Below, piece after piece: positions 1 through 11,266 of a stretch of DNA of 64,000 nucleotides. Where the stretch lies: contig NZ_FQVT01000004.1 in the NCBI RefSeq assembly GCF_900129445.1, forward strand, positions 62,001-126,000. The letters run 5' to 3'. The position numbers were made by a program, and so were the translations under genes. Within the stretch, counting starts at the first letter, position 1. Each line of letters begins with the position of its first letter. The notes under the pieces are model-generated. The model saw only the letters and a program-made list of their open reading frames with translations, was not told where the DNA came from and did no database searches. Origin of the DNA: Salegentibacter echinorum. GTDB lineage: Bacteria > Bacteroidota > Bacteroidia > Flavobacteriales > Flavobacteriaceae.

Positions 1-1283
1 ACGAGTTTTTTATCGCTTCTGATGCTTCTCCATTTATTGAGTTCACTAAAAACGCGATTTATCTGGAAGACGGGGAAATGGCGGTGATTAGAAGAAATAA
101 GGAGGTTAAAGTGCGTAAAATTCAGGATGATACTTTGGTAGATCCTTATCTTCAGGAATTACAATTGAACCTGGAGCAGATAGAAAAAGGGGGGTACGAT
201 CATTTTATGCTAAAGGAAATCCACGAACAGCCTACAGCTATAAAAGATACTTACCGCGGAAGAATGTTGCCAGATGAAGGCCTAATTAGAATGGCCGGGG
301 TAGATGATAACCTGGAGCGTATTGCCAATGCCAAGCGTATTCTTATTGTAGCTTGTGGTACCAGTTGGCATGCCGGGCTTGTGGCCGAATATATTTTTGA
401 GGAATTAGCGAGGATTCCGGTTGAGGTAGAATATGCTTCTGAATTTAGGTATCGTAATCCCATTATTTCAGAAAAAGATGTGATTATTGCCATTTCACAA
501 AGTGGAGAAACGGCAGATACTATGGCGGCTATAAAGTTGGCTAAAGAAAAAGGTGCTTTTGCCTTTGGCGTTTGTAACGTAGTTGGTTCTTCTATTTCCA
601 GAGAGACAAATGCGGGTGCCTATACCCACGCTGGTCCAGAGATTGGAGTGGCTTCTACCAAGGCTTTTACCACACAAATCACAGTGCTTACTTTAATGGC
701 ACTAAAGTTGGCAAAACATAACGGTACGATTTCAAATACAGATTTTCGAACTTATTTACAGGAATTGGAGTTAGTGCCAGGGAAAATTGAGAAAGCCCTG
801 GAAGCCGATGAACACATAAAATATATTTCTGATATTTATAAAGATGCCAGGAATTGCCTGTATTTAGGTAGAGGTTTTAACTTTCCGGTAGCTTTAGAAG
901 GCGCACTTAAGCTAAAAGAAATTTCTTATATCCACGCCGAGGGTTACCCGGCAGCCGAAATGAAACATGGTCCTATTGCGCTTATTGACGAAGAAATGCC
1001 GGTGGTGGTAATTGCAACCAAGAAAGGTCATTATGAAAAAGTGGTAAGTAATATCCAGGAAATTAAATCTAGAAAAGGTAAAATCATCGCCATTGTTACT
1101 GAAGGTGATACTGAAGTGAGAGAACTTGCAGATCACGTGATCGAGGTGCCGGAAACTATAGAGCCGCTTACCCCGTTAGTGACTACCATTCCGCTTCAAT
1201 TATTATCCTATCATATTGCGGTAATGCTAGGGAAAAACGTAGATCAGCCACGGAATTTGGCAAAATCGGTTACGGTAGAGTAA
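1..1283 (+). CDS. glmS: Glutamine--fructose-6-phosphate aminotransferase (isomerizing), C-terminal part
   Basis: GlmS makes glucosamine-6-phosphate from fructose-6-phosphate and glutamine, the first step toward peptidoglycan and LPS amino sugars. The frame is open from base 3, so the gene begins upstream of the window and the N-terminal glutaminase domain is missing; the visible 426 residues hold the end of that domain, the linker and both SIS sugar-isomerase domains. Family motifs seen are ACGTSWHAG, SQSGETADT and STKAFTTQ in the first SIS domain, and the conserved C-terminus LAKSVTVE. The Met at base 78 is internal, because the codons before it read as typical GlmS sequence (ASPFIEFTKNAIYL). 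A terminator follows 50 bases downstream. Confidence 0.97.
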   Translation, partial: EFFIASDASPFIEFTKNAIYLEDGEMAVIRRNKEVKVRKIQDDTLVDPYLQELQLNLEQIEKGGYDHFMLKEIHEQPTAIKDTYRGRMLPDEGLIRMAGVDDNLERIANAKRILIVACGTSWHAGLVAEYIFEELARIPVEVEYASEFRYRNPIISEKDVIIAISQSGETADTMAAIKLAKEKGAFAFGVCNVVGSSISRETNAGAYTHAGPEIGVASTKAFTTQITVLTLMALKLAKHNGTISNTDFRTYLQELELVPGKIEKALEADEHIKYISDIYKDARNCLYLGRGFNFPVALEGALKLKEISYIHAEGYPAAEMKHGPIALIDEEMPVVVIATKKGHYEKVVSNIQEIKSRKGKIIAIVTEGDTEVRELADHVIEVPETIEPLTPLVTTIPLQLLSYHIAVMLGKNVDQPRNLAKSVTVE

Positions 1284-1335
1284 TATTTCAGCAATAATCA
1301 TTGGGAAATTATTTTTCGATTGTTGGATAAATTTA

Positions 1336-1379
1336 AAGGTTGAGCCGGGTATTTTTTTAATTCTGGTTCAGCCTTTTTT
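1336..1379 (+). terminator. Rho-independent terminator after glmS
   Basis: AAGGTTGAGCC and GGTTCAGCCTT form a stem of about 12 bp with two G-U pairs, followed by TTTTTT. It sits about 50 bases after the glmS stop codon. Confidence 0.8.
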
Positions 1380-1430
1380 GTTTATGCGAATAGCTGTAGT
1401 TTGAATGAGCTATTATAGCTGCAATCAGCT

Positions 1431-1490
1431 CTCATCCCGAGGTAGGAAGAATCCTTTCTTTTAAAATAAAGATTCTTCCCCGGCCGTCCT
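1431..1490. repeat. Palindromic intergenic repeat
   Basis: GGAAGAATC (1445-1453) and GATTCTTCC (1471-1479) are perfect 9-bp inverted arms inside a larger imperfect inverted region (CCCGAGG at the left, CCTC at the right). It resembles the short extragenic palindromes common in flavobacterial genomes. The rest of the 1380-1660 gap shows no gene. Confidence 0.5.
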
Positions 1491-1661
1491 CAATTTTTAA
1501 ACTTGTTAGCATAAGCTTTTTAGTAAAAATCCGTCTTCATTTTAAGCCTATTTTGATTAAAATATTCAGGTATATATTGTCCTGAAAAGCACGAAATAAA
1601 GCACTTTTTAGAAAGCATAAAAAACTTATTTCACAGAGGGGTGATTTTATAAAGAAAAAAC

Positions 1662-1669
1662 TATCTTTG
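1662..1669 (+). promoter_or_regulatory. -7 promoter box for atpD
   Basis: TATCTTTG matches the Bacteroidota -7 consensus TAnnTTTG exactly. It lies 97 bases before the atpD start, which predicts a long 5' leader. I do not see a clean -33 TTTG. Confidence 0.6.
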
Positions 1670-1763
1670 CAGCCTTAAAATGCCATTTCATGAATTTAAT
1701 TTGTTGTGAATTATTCATTTGGGGTTTTAAGATATTTTAAAATAAGAAACATTAAAGAATTAG

Positions 1764-3287
<1,524 letters not shown>

Positions 3288-3356
3288 AAAATAAAGGAAA
3301 TTGTTAGTGGCATTAGCATATGCTAACTGCAAATTGCAAACTCTAAACCAGAAAAT

Positions 3357-3653
3357 ATGTATTTAGAAATTGTTACTCCTGAAGCAGTAGTCTTTAAAGC
3401 TGAAGTTGATGCGGTAAAGGTTCCCGGAAATGAAGGAGAGTTTCAAATGCTTAACGATCACGCACCTATAGTCTCAACATTAACTAAAGGTGATGTGAAA
3501 ATTCAATTAGCTGCTGCCGCGAATGCAGAATTTGAAGAAGAACTTTCTGATGCTTTTAGAAAAGAATCTGGCAAGGGCAATGTCTATTATTACACTATTA
3601 AAGGTGGAGTATTAGAGATGAAGGATAATAAAGCAATTATTCTGGCCGATTAG
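3357..3653 (+). CDS. atpC: F1Fo ATP synthase epsilon subunit
   Basis: Central-stalk subunit that couples rotation to catalysis and can inhibit ATP hydrolysis. At 98 residues it is a short form containing the N-terminal beta-sandwich (EIVTPEAVVFKAEVDAVKVPGNEGEFQMLNDHAPIV is family-typical in pieces) and lacking the C-terminal two-helix inhibitory arm of longer homologues, as is common in Bacteroidota. It is co-oriented with atpD 69 bases upstream and followed by a strong terminator, so the two form a separate atpDC operon. Confidence 0.93.
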   Translation: MYLEIVTPEAVVFKAEVDAVKVPGNEGEFQMLNDHAPIVSTLTKGDVKIQLAAAANAEFEEELSDAFRKESGKGNVYYYTIKGGVLEMKDNKAIILAD

Positions 3654-3683
3654 CTTTTTGAAAGCATTATCATAATAAATATA

Positions 3684-3707
3684 AGCCGGGCAATCGCCCG
3701 GTTTTTT
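3684..3707 (+). terminator. Rho-independent terminator after atpC
   Basis: CCGGGC (3686-3691) and GCCCGG (3696-3701) form a perfect stem with a 4-base loop, followed by TTTTTT. Confidence 0.9.
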
Positions 3708-3880
3708 AGTTTATGTATTTTAAAAAGGTTTAAAGAAATAGCAATTTTTGCCACTAAAGAGAAACCGGAGAAGTCTGGTTTAAAATTAATTTCAGCTTTT
3801 TATTTCTTCGGAAAAAGTTTTTCTCTAAATCATAATTATTTTGAATAAGAATTTTACCCGCGAACTAAATGTCTTGAGTT

Positions 3881-4810
3881 ATGAAAGAACAAAATAAAGC
3901 TTATTTATATGCCATTATTGCGGTGATACTATGGAGTACGGTTGCTGCAGCAATGAAATTGGCGTTGGGTTATTTTGATTATTTGCAACTCCTCTTTCTT
4001 GCAGTATTTGCATCGCTAATAGCTTTGTTTTTCATTTTAGTTTCGCAAAATAAACTAAAAGAGATTTTTAGGTTTAAGCGTAAAGCTTATTTGAGATCGG
4101 CAGTATTTGGGTTGGTGAATCCCTTTGTTTATTATGTCGTGTTATTTAAGGCTTATTCTTTATTACCGGCCCAGGAAGCCCAGCCATTAAATTACACCTG
4201 GCCCATAATGATAACCTTATTGTCTATTCCAATTTTAAAGCAAAAGATCACCATCAAGAATTTTATTGCCATTGTGATTAGTTTCCTGGGGGTAGCAGTA
4301 ATATCTACAAAAGGTGACATCCTGGGCTTCTCTTTTAGTAACCCTATTGGGGCACTTTTAGGTTTGGCTTCAGCAATAATCTGGGCTTTGTTTTGGATCT
4401 TCAACATTAAAGATAAACGGGATGAGATAAGTAAGTTGTTTCTTAACTTTCTCTTCGGAATGTTTTACATCAGCATATCTCTATTTATATTTTCCGATTT
4501 TCCTGAATTCTCGCCTAAATATTTTGGTGCAGCGGCCTACGTGGGTCTTTTTGAGATGGGTATTACCTTTGCGATATGGTCTTTAGCATTAAAAAAATCT
4601 TCTCATACAGCGAAGGTCAGCAAGTTTATTTACCTGGTGCCTTTTCTCTCATTAATAGTAATCTATTTTGTGTTGGGTGAAAATATCCTCCTTTCTACCG
4701 TTATAGGGCTTGTATTTATAGTTACAGGTTTGATTTTTGATAATATTAATTTCTCCAAATTATTAACGAAAATTAAAAAGAAAAGTAAGCTAAAGCGAAA
4801 GTTGAATTAA
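3881..4810 (+). CDS. EamA/DMT-family transporter
   Basis: A 309-aa integral membrane protein with about ten hydrophobic helices, arranged as two repeated EamA halves (one to about residue 145, the second from about 150), as in drug/metabolite exporters such as RhaT or YdcZ relatives. The basic C-terminus (KIKKKSKLKRKLN) is probably cytoplasmic. The substrate cannot be told from sequence. It stands alone, and its stop codon overlaps by 4 bases the end of the convergent HTH gene. Confidence 0.85.
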   Translation: MKEQNKAYLYAIIAVILWSTVAAAMKLALGYFDYLQLLFLAVFASLIALFFILVSQNKLKEIFRFKRKAYLRSAVFGLVNPFVYYVVLFKAYSLLPAQEAQPLNYTWPIMITLLSIPILKQKITIKNFIAIVISFLGVAVISTKGDILGFSFSNPIGALLGLASAIIWALFWIFNIKDKRDEISKLFLNFLFGMFYISISLFIFSDFPEFSPKYFGAAAYVGLFEMGITFAIWSLALKKSSHTAKVSKFIYLVPFLSLIVIYFVLGENILLSTVIGLVFIVTGLIFDNINFSKLLTKIKKKSKLKRKLN

Positions 4811-5010
4811 GGTTGATACGCTAAAATATCTCCCGGTTGGCAATTTAAAGCTTCGCATATCGCTTCTAAAGTAGAGAATCTTACTGCCTTTGCTTTACCT
4901 GTTTTTAGGATTGAAAGGTTTGCCGTAGTAATACCTATTTTTGCGGCAAGTTCATTACTTTGCATACCTTTTTCTTCTAAAATTAGATCTAGATTTATTA
5001 GAATTGGCAT
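4807..5010 (-). CDS. Small Cro/CI-type HTH transcriptional regulator (YozG-like)
   Basis: A 67-aa protein that is essentially one helix-turn-helix domain (MQSNELAAKIGITTANLSILKTG, then a recognition-helix region and the ending LEAICEALNCQPGDILAYQP). This is the typical size of the YozG/HTH_26 group. It follows the DUF2975 gene with only 2 bases between, and such pairs are recurrent in Firmicutes and Bacteroidota. The HTH protein probably regulates the pair or acts with the membrane partner; that is inference. Confidence 0.85.
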   Translation of the reverse strand: MPILINLDLILEEKGMQSNELAAKIGITTANLSILKTGKAKAVRFSTLEAICEALNCQPGDILAYQP

Positions 5011-5012
5011 AA

Positions 5013-5591
5013 TTAAACGGTTAATTGGTTTTCTTCCATTAAAGTATTTCCTTCTTTAAAAATTTCTGCAAGAATAAAAGCAATTAGAGCAATAAGTATA
5101 ACATCCAGGGGAGCCGCAATGCTACTTTTAGTGTATTTTTCAAAATTCCAGTAATTAAAAAAGGAAAGTACGGCAATGCCCAGGCAATAGTGGCCAATTT
5201 TTCTAAAGGCGCATACATTTATAGCTTTGAAAGTCTTTAATCTCCGCACCGATTGCAATACCTTACCAAATTGATGTATCGCTAAGAAAAACAAGATTAA
5301 AGTAGCTGTGAATTTAAAATAGGTGAAATATAAAGAGATAGTTTTCCACTCTGTTACTTTTAACTTTTCAAAATCTTGAGCATTTTGTCCTAAAAATGCT
5401 TCTGTTTCAAAACGTATCACAGAATCGTTCTCTGGTTTTTCCATACTCCATTCATTATAAAAATCCCTATCAAATTGAAAATGAATAAAAGCTATAGTAA
5501 TAGCAATAATCAAAATTCCAATTAATAATTTGAAGAAATTACAGAAAAAATTAACGATGCTCAATAGGGAGTTTTTATTCATAATCACCAT
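5013..5591 (-). CDS. DUF2975 membrane protein
   Basis: A 192-aa protein with four predicted membrane segments (FFKLLIGILIIAITIAFIHF near the N-terminus, LILFFLAIHQFG, a pair near residues 125-180) and an extracytoplasmic loop between helices 1 and 2. Family function is unknown. It is transcribed with the downstream HTH gene, and the DUF2975 plus small HTH pairing supports both assignments. The first Met (MVIMNKN) is used; the second Met, three codons on, is equally possible. Confidence 0.75.
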   Translation of the reverse strand: MVIMNKNSLLSIVNFFCNFFKLLIGILIIAITIAFIHFQFDRDFYNEWSMEKPENDSVIRFETEAFLGQNAQDFEKLKVTEWKTISLYFTYFKFTATLILFFLAIHQFGKVLQSVRRLKTFKAINVCAFRKIGHYCLGIAVLSFFNYWNFEKYTKSSIAAPLDVILIALIAFILAEIFKEGNTLMEENQLTV

Positions 5592-5794
5592 TATTATCGT
5601 TTATCAATAACAAATATATTTAAAATTATCGAAAAACAGTAATTGTCTATTAAATTAGAATATTTTTCTTTTAATCCTTTAAGAGAAAAATTAAAATTAA
5701 GTCAGCAAAAATCCAGAAATATGTGAAGTTTTGAAATCCGGCATTTTAGTGCTCTAAAGTGATGTTTGGAGTATTAAACTTAAATAATATCTCT

Positions 5795-5802
5795 TATATT
5801 TG
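5795..5802 (+). promoter_or_regulatory. -7 promoter box for the mrp operon
   Basis: TATATTTG matches TAnnTTTG and lies 29 bases before mrpA. A TTTG at 5765-5768 is 26 bases upstream, further than the usual 17-23, so the -33 element is uncertain. Confidence 0.5.
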
Positions 5803-5831
5803 CTGGAAACGGACTTTTTGAGAGAAAATAT

Positions 5832-8141
5832 ATGCTAACAGCAATACTATTAGGTTTTTTATTCGCATTATTCCTGGTCTTTACAGGGAAATTTTTTAGA
5901 GGAAAACTAGCTGTTCTCTCTGCATTAATTCCTGCCGGATTGTTCGCTTATTTTGCAAGTTTTATTTCAAAAATTAGTGCCGGCGAAATTATTACAAAAA
6001 CTTATGAATGGGTGCCGGCCTTTGGGGTGAATTTAAGTTTTAAATTAGACGGACTCTCTTTACTTTTTTCATTGATGATCACCGGGATTGGTTTTCTGGT
6101 TTTTAGTTATACCGCTTCCTATCTTAAAGGACATAAATACTTAGATCGTTTCTATGGGTACCTTAGTGTTTTTATGGCGGCAATGCTTGGCCTGGTGCTT
6201 TCAAATAATATTATTTCGCTTTTTGTTTTTTGGGAATTAACCAGTATTAGCTCCTTTTTTCTAATAGGCTTTAATAACGATAGCGCAGCTTCCAGGAAGT
6301 CGGCTTTAACTGCGCTGGGCATTACCGGGCTGGGTGGTTTTTTCTTATTATCGGGTGTTTTGCTCCTGGGTAGCATGACCGGTACCTATAATATTACCGA
6401 AATGCTTAGCATGCAGGAAGCTATTGCGGGGAGCGAGTATTATATTCTGGCTGCCAGCTTATTTTTTGTTGCTGCGTTTACTAAATCGGCACAATTTCCT
6501 TTCCATTTTTGGTTGCCCGCAGCGATGAAAGCACCAACGCCGGTTTCTACTTATTTGCACTCTGCAACTATGGTTAAAGCGGGAGTCTATTTACTTATGC
6601 GTTTCACTCCAATTTTAGGAGATCATCCTTTTTGGAATAATACCCTTATCATTGTTGGAGGTATTACTATGGTTTACACAGCCATACATTCGCTGTTTAG
6701 AACAGATCTTAAAGGCATATTGGCTTATTCTACTATTTCAGCCCTTGGGATTTTAGTGTTCTTAATTGGGCTGGGTACAAAAGCGGCTTTTTTGGCTGCA
6801 GCTGTTTTTATTATGGTTCACGCGCTTTATAAAGCGACATTGTTTTTAGTTGCCGGTATTATAGACCATCAAGCCGGTACGCGTGATGTGACCAAACTTG
6901 CGGGACTTCGAAAAGTTATGATGCCGGTGGCAATCGCCGGGTTTCTGGCGGCTATTTCCAGTGCCGGGATTCCACCTACTATTGGATTCCTGGGAAAAGA
7001 ACTCACGTATGAAGCGAGTTTAAACTTTGGCACGGGGACGATCATTATCGTGATTGCCATAGTGCTTACAAAAATATTTTTACTTTGGGCCGGCTTTGCA
7101 GCCGGGATAAAACCTTTTATGGGAAAACTCCCCGAAGCACAAAAGGAAACAAAAATGCCTGGTTTATTAATGTGGTTCCCACCTATAATCCTGGCAGTAT
7201 TAAGTATTCTTTTTGGTATATTTCCTTCCTTAATTGAATCGGCAATCGTTAAACCAATGGTTTTTGCCCTTGGTGCAGATGCTTCAGAAGACCACCTGGC
7301 CTTATGGCACGGCTTTAATACCGTATTGTTATTAAGTGCTGTTACCATAGGAGTTGGTTTGTTGCTTTATTTTCTAGTGAGACCTTCTAATAAATTAGAA
7401 CAAAAAGTTGCCAAATTAGAGTTCATTTCTCCGCGTAGTATTATGGAGAAAGGAAATTATTATTTTGTAATATTTTCGCGTTTCTGGACCAATGTTTTTC
7501 AGAATGGATATTTAAGAAATTATGTGACCAGCATTATATTGTTTTTGGTAATTCTTGTAGGTTACATTTTATTTGGGCACCAAAGGTTGGTGATAGATCA
7601 TTCCCAGCTTGCCGAGATAACGGCTTATGAGCTTGTAGTTGCATTGATTCTTGTAGCTGGGGTGCTTTACACAGTTTTTACAAAATCAAGATTGGCTGCC
7701 GTGGCAGCAATGGGCGTGGTAGGTTTGTCTATCTGTCTAATTTTTGTTTTCTATAGTGCGCCAGATTTGGCGATGACGCAATTTTCAATAGATACCTTAA
7801 CGGTAATCCTGTTTGTGCTAGTGCTGTATAGACTGCCAAAATATTTAAGCTTGTCAGATTATAAAATGCGGCTTCGGGATGGAGTACTTTCCCTGGCTCT
7901 TGGTACTATAATATGTGTCCTGGCGCTACAGGTATTGGCAGAACCGGCGAATAATGAAATTGGGGATTTCTATGCTAAAAACGCTTACTTACTGGCACAC
8001 GGAAAAAATGTGGTAAATGTGATCCTGGTAGATTTTAGGGGTACTGATACTTTAATAGAAATTTCGGTATTGGCAATTGCTGCCATAGGCGTATTCGGAC
8101 TTTTAAAATTGCGGTTAAAAAGTACAGATAGAACGCAATAA
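5832..8141 (+). CDS. mrpA: Na+/H+ antiporter subunit A (MrpA/MnhA)
   Basis: Largest subunit of the multisubunit Mrp antiporter, which exports Na+ in exchange for protons. The 769-aa protein has an N-terminal NuoL-like antiporter region followed by the MrpA-specific C-terminal region with a DUF4040/MrpB-like segment (about residues 590-690). Conserved charged membrane residues are visible: Glu135 in FVFWELTSISS and Lys218 in FTKSAQFPFHFWLP, the positions used for proton transfer in MrpA/NuoL. It is the first gene of a seven-gene operon in the standard A-B-C-D-E-F-G order; mrpB follows after 86 bases. Confidence 0.95.
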   Translation: MLTAILLGFLFALFLVFTGKFFRGKLAVLSALIPAGLFAYFASFISKISAGEIITKTYEWVPAFGVNLSFKLDGLSLLFSLMITGIGFLVFSYTASYLKGHKYLDRFYGYLSVFMAAMLGLVLSNNIISLFVFWELTSISSFFLIGFNNDSAASRKSALTALGITGLGGFFLLSGVLLLGSMTGTYNITEMLSMQEAIAGSEYYILAASLFFVAAFTKSAQFPFHFWLPAAMKAPTPVSTYLHSATMVKAGVYLLMRFTPILGDHPFWNNTLIIVGGITMVYTAIHSLFRTDLKGILAYSTISALGILVFLIGLGTKAAFLAAAVFIMVHALYKATLFLVAGIIDHQAGTRDVTKLAGLRKVMMPVAIAGFLAAISSAGIPPTIGFLGKELTYEASLNFGTGTIIIVIAIVLTKIFLLWAGFAAGIKPFMGKLPEAQKETKMPGLLMWFPPIILAVLSILFGIFPSLIESAIVKPMVFALGADASEDHLALWHGFNTVLLLSAVTIGVGLLLYFLVRPSNKLEQKVAKLEFISPRSIMEKGNYYFVIFSRFWTNVFQNGYLRNYVTSIILFLVILVGYILFGHQRLVIDHSQLAEITAYELVVALILVAGVLYTVFTKSRLAAVAAMGVVGLSICLIFVFYSAPDLAMTQFSIDTLTVILFVLVLYRLPKYLSLSDYKMRLRDGVLSLALGTIICVLALQVLAEPANNEIGDFYAKNAYLLAHGKNVVNVILVDFRGTDTLIEISVLAIAAIGVFGLLKLRLKSTDRTQ

Positions 8142-8227
8142 AAATAGGCAAGCTTAGAATGGCCTGATCGGCTAAAAAAATCCAGAATTAAGATTATGTC
8201 TCACTAAGTGAGTAAATTTTTAAAATT

Positions 8228-8641
8228 ATGAAAACCTTAATATTAAAAACCGCTTCTGCTTATCTCTTACCGGTGCTATTGGTGTTTTCCGTATTTATTT
8301 TATTGCGGGGACATTATCTGCCCGGTGGTGGATTTGTAGGCGGACTTATAGCGGCGATCGCCTTTGTGCTTCACGCTTTTGCCAATGGCTTAAAAAACAC
8401 TAAAGGTTTACTTCAGTTTCACCCGGGATTTTTAATGCCGGTAGGTTTAGGGCTCGCATTTTTAAGCGGTCTCGCCCCGGTACTTGGGTTTGATGATCCT
8501 TTTATGACCGGGCTTTGGCTACCTTATGATGTGCCAGTGCTTGGAAGCGTGGGGTCTGCATTATTTTTTGATATAGGAGTCTATTTCGTGGTGATAGGAG
8601 TTACGCTTACTATAATATTTACAATTTCAGAATCAGCTTAA
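8228..8641 (+). CDS. mrpB: Na+/H+ antiporter subunit B (MrpB/MnhB)
   Basis: A 137-aa membrane protein with four hydrophobic segments and the family signature RGHYLPGGGFVGGLIAA near residues 28-44. It is a small membrane subunit of the Mrp complex. The 86-base spacer from mrpA holds a small perfect palindrome (CTCACTAAGTGAG, 8200-8212). mrpC begins 3 bases after the stop. Confidence 0.93.
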   Translation: MKTLILKTASAYLLPVLLVFSVFILLRGHYLPGGGFVGGLIAAIAFVLHAFANGLKNTKGLLQFHPGFLMPVGLGLAFLSGLAPVLGFDDPFMTGLWLPYDVPVLGSVGSALFFDIGVYFVVIGVTLTIIFTISESA

Positions 8642-8644
8642 ACT

Positions 8645-8998
8645 ATGGAAGTTCTTTTAGCGATAATTATTGGAATTCTCTATGCCGCCGGTGTATATAT
8701 GATTCTGCGAAGAAGTTTAGTGAAGCTTATTATCGGGATTATTTTGCTGGGGAATGGGGCGAACCTTCTTATTTTTCTCCTCGGAAGGATTACCGAAGGG
8801 GCACCACCTATTATTCCTGAAGATTCCAGTGTTTTCACCGAAGCTTATGCAGATCCTGTTCCGCAGGCATTAATATTAACCGCAATCGTGATTAGTTTTG
8901 GTTTACAATCTTTTGCCATAATCCTGGTGAAAAGAGCTCACAAAGTAGTGAAAACCGACGATCTAGATGAAATGAACGCAACAGACGAAGATTCATGA
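8645..8998 (+). CDS. mrpC: Na+/H+ antiporter subunit C (MrpC/MnhC, NuoK-like)
   Basis: A 117-aa protein with three membrane helices, homologous to Nuo[19 protein letters not shown] and [17 protein letters not shown] are typical MrpC stretches. The C-terminus is charged and soluble. Its stop codon overlaps the mrpD start by 4 bases (ATGA), indicating translational coupling. Confidence 0.94.
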   Translation: MEVLLAIIIGILYAAGVYMILRRSLVKLIIGIILLGNGANLLIFLLGRITEGAPPIIPEDSSVFTEAYADPVPQALILTAIVISFGLQSFAIILVKRAHKVVKTDDLDEMNATDEDS

Positions 8999-10518
8999 CA
9001 CAACAAATTATTTTATATCCTTTACTGCTGCAATTACTACTGGCTATTTTGCTCATGTTCTTCTGGAACAAAATTAAAGCCCAGCGTGTAATAAGTATGG
9101 TAGGTAGTGCCATTCACTTAGTGGTGAGTATTGTGGTGTTCGCTTATATTTGGAACAATGGCACCCAGACCTTACAGGCGGGTAGCTGGGAAGCTCCATT
9201 TGGGATTACGTTTATTGCCGATACTTTTGCGATAACTATGGTGCTGTTAACTTCTATTGCCGGTTTTGCGGTTTCGGTCTTTTCTGCCGGCTCGGTAATT
9301 AGTGGTCGTTTAAAATTTGGGTATTTTCCCATTTATCATTTTTTATTATTAGGACTAACCGGGGCTTTCCTTACGGGTGATATTTTTAACCTCTATGTAT
9401 GGTTTGAAATTATTATTATTAGCTCTTTTGTTTTAATTACTATTGGTGGGGAAAAAGCCCAGCTGGAAGGAGCTGTGAAATATTTTACGCTCAATTTCCT
9501 GGCTTCAATGATTTTCCTCACGGCAATTGCCGTACTTTATGGCCTAACCGGAAGTTTAAATATGGCCGATCTTGCCAATAAAGTGGCCGCGGTAGAAAAT
9601 AGGGCTTTGGTAGAGATTACTGCGATTTTATTTCTTATTGGCTTCGGAATTAAATCGGCATTGTTTCCCTTGTATTATTGGTTGCCGGCTTCTTATCACA
9701 CTCCACCGTCTGCCGTTTCAGCCATTTTTGGAGGTTTGTTGACTAAAGTTGGCGTTTATGCCCTAATACGTGTCTTCACGCTAATTTTTGTGGAAGATGT
9801 ATTTTTAGATCAAATCCTTTTAGTGCTGGCTATTTTTACGCTGTTTAGCGGTGCATTGGGCGCCCTGGTACAAAACAATATTAGAAAGATTTTCTCTTAC
9901 CTTATCATTTCTCATATAGGTTATATGATTATAGGCTTGGGAATGTACACCGAAGTTGCGATTGCCGGGGGTGTTTTTTATCTAATTCACGATATTATGA
10001 TTAAAACTAACCTGTTTATGGTAAGCGGACTCATATACCGAATTAAAGGATCTAACAGTATGCGGGCGTTGGGCGGTTTTTATGCCAATTATCCTAAACT
10101 TAGTTTGTTGATATTTATCCCCCTGTTTTCCCTTATTGGAATTCCGCCTTTATCTGGTTTTTGGCCTAAAATATCCTTGATAACTGCTACTTTTAATTCT
10201 GAAAGTTACTGGAGTCTGGCAGCAATTATCTTTGCAAGTTTTCTTACCTTGGTGGTTATTGCAAAACTTTGGGCCGAAGTATTTTGGAAAGATGCTCAGG
10301 AAATTCCCGAACGTCCCAGGTTTCGTTATTTTCATAAAGTTAAAAATATAAAAAGAGTAGAGATGGTAGTGCCCATCATATTTCTTAGCTTAGTAACACT
10401 GTATATAGGATTTGGAGCAGAACATGTACAAACACTTTCAGCACGAATTGCTTCAGAATTAATGGATAGTCAGCAATATATAGATGCGGTACTCAACAAC
10501 TCACAAATAACCGAATAA
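8995..10518 (+). CDS. mrpD: Na+/H+ antiporter subunit D (MrpD/MnhD)
   Basis: A 507-aa NuoN/NuoM-like antiporter subunit with about 14 membrane helices. The key membrane carboxylate is present as Glu138 in [14 protein letters not shown], matching the essential MrpD Glu137 studied in Bacillus, and Lys220 sits in [16 protein letters not shown]. It overlaps mrpC by 4 bases and shares one base with mrpE. Confidence 0.95.
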   Translation: MTQQIILYPLLLQLLLAILLMFFWNKIKAQRVISMVGSAIHLVVSIVVFAYIWNNGTQTLQAGSWEAPFGITFIADTFAITMVLLTSIAGFAVSVFSAGSVISGRLKFGYFPIYHFLLLGLTGAFLTGDIFNLYVWFEIIIISSFVLITIGGEKAQLEGAVKYFTLNFLASMIFLTAIAVLYGLTGSLNMADLANKVAAVENRALVEITAILFLIGFGIKSALFPLYYWLPASYHTPPSAVSAIFGGLLTKVGVYALIRVFTLIFVEDVFLDQILLVLAIFTLFSGALGALVQNNIRKIFSYLIISHIGYMIIGLGMYTEVAIAGGVFYLIHDIMIKTNLFMVSGLIYRIKGSNSMRALGGFYANYPKLSLLIFIPLFSLIGIPPLSGFWPKISLITATFNSESYWSLAAIIFASFLTLVVIAKLWAEVFWKDAQEIPERPRFRYFHKVKNIKRVEMVVPIIFLSLVTLYIGFGAEHVQTLSARIASELMDSQQYIDAVLNNSQITE

Positions 10519-10994
10519 TGAAGAGCAGATTTGTATCAAATTTATTACTCACCTTTGTTTGGGTAGCCCTTACAGGAAACTTTACGTTTGCTAATTATTT
10601 TTTCGGCTTTGTACTTAGTTTTTTTATATTATGGGTAATTACCCGGGGAGATAGCGATGCAAAATATTTTACGATCATTCCAAAATTAATAGCATTGTTT
10701 TTCTTCTTTCTTTGGGAACTTTTTAAAGCGAATTTACAGGTGGCATACGAGGTGGTTACACCAAATCTCAAGATGACTCCGGGGATTGTGAAAGTGCCAC
10801 TTACCATACAAAGTGATTTGGGTATTACCATGTTAGGAAATATGATATCCTTAACCCCTGGGACGCTTAGTTTAGACGTCTCTAATGATAAAAAAGTCTT
10901 ATATGTACACGCGATGTATATAACTGATAAGGAGGAGTTTATAGACGGAATAAAAAATGGATTTGAGAAACGTATTTTGGATATATTGAAATGA
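10518..10994 (+). CDS. mrpE: Na+/H+ antiporter subunit E (MrpE/MnhE)
   Basis: A 158-aa protein with two or three N-terminal membrane helices and a soluble C-terminal domain. GNMISLTPGTLSLDVS is the MrpE signature, and the adjacent VLYVHAMYI segment also fits. The start overlaps the mrpD stop by one base, and the stop overlaps mrpF by 4 bases. Confidence 0.93.
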   Translation: MKSRFVSNLLLTFVWVALTGNFTFANYFFGFVLSFFILWVITRGDSDAKYFTIIPKLIALFFFFLWELFKANLQVAYEVVTPNLKMTPGIVKVPLTIQSDLGITMLGNMISLTPGTLSLDVSNDKKVLYVHAMYITDKEEFIDGIKNGFEKRILDILK

Positions 10995-11266
10995 CATTAA
11001 ACGAATACTTATCATATATTATTTTGCCGGTGCTTGGTATCGCGGTCTTGCTTATTGTTTACCGCTTTATTAAAGGCCCCAGTATGGCCGATAAAATTAT
11101 TGCCCTGGATGTATTAATTACTACGGGAATTGGTATTATAGGCGTTTATAGCATCACTCACGGTAGATCTACGTTTTTAGATACTGCTTTAATACTGGCT
11201 CTAATTGCCTTTTTGAGTACGGTTGCATTTTCATATTACCTGGAAAAAAGAAATAGAAAAAAATGA
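10991..11266 (+). CDS. mrpF: Na+/H+ antiporter subunit F (MrpF/MnhF)
   Basis: A 91-aa protein with three membrane helices. RFIKGPSMADKIIALDVL contains the conserved GP-x-x-x-D-R/K-I-x-A-L-D pattern of MrpF. It overlaps mrpE and mrpG by 4 bases each. Confidence 0.93.
   Translation: MTLNEYLSYIILPVLGIAVLLIVYRFIKGPSMADKIIALDVLITTGIGIIGVYSITHGRSTFLDTALILALIAFLSTVAFSYYLEKRNRKK

Noticed and set aside
251-493. Minus-strand ORF within glmS
   Set aside because: Shadow of the coding frame; no start context or family resemblance. The same applies to other antisense ORFs inside atpD, mrpA, metH and aroA.
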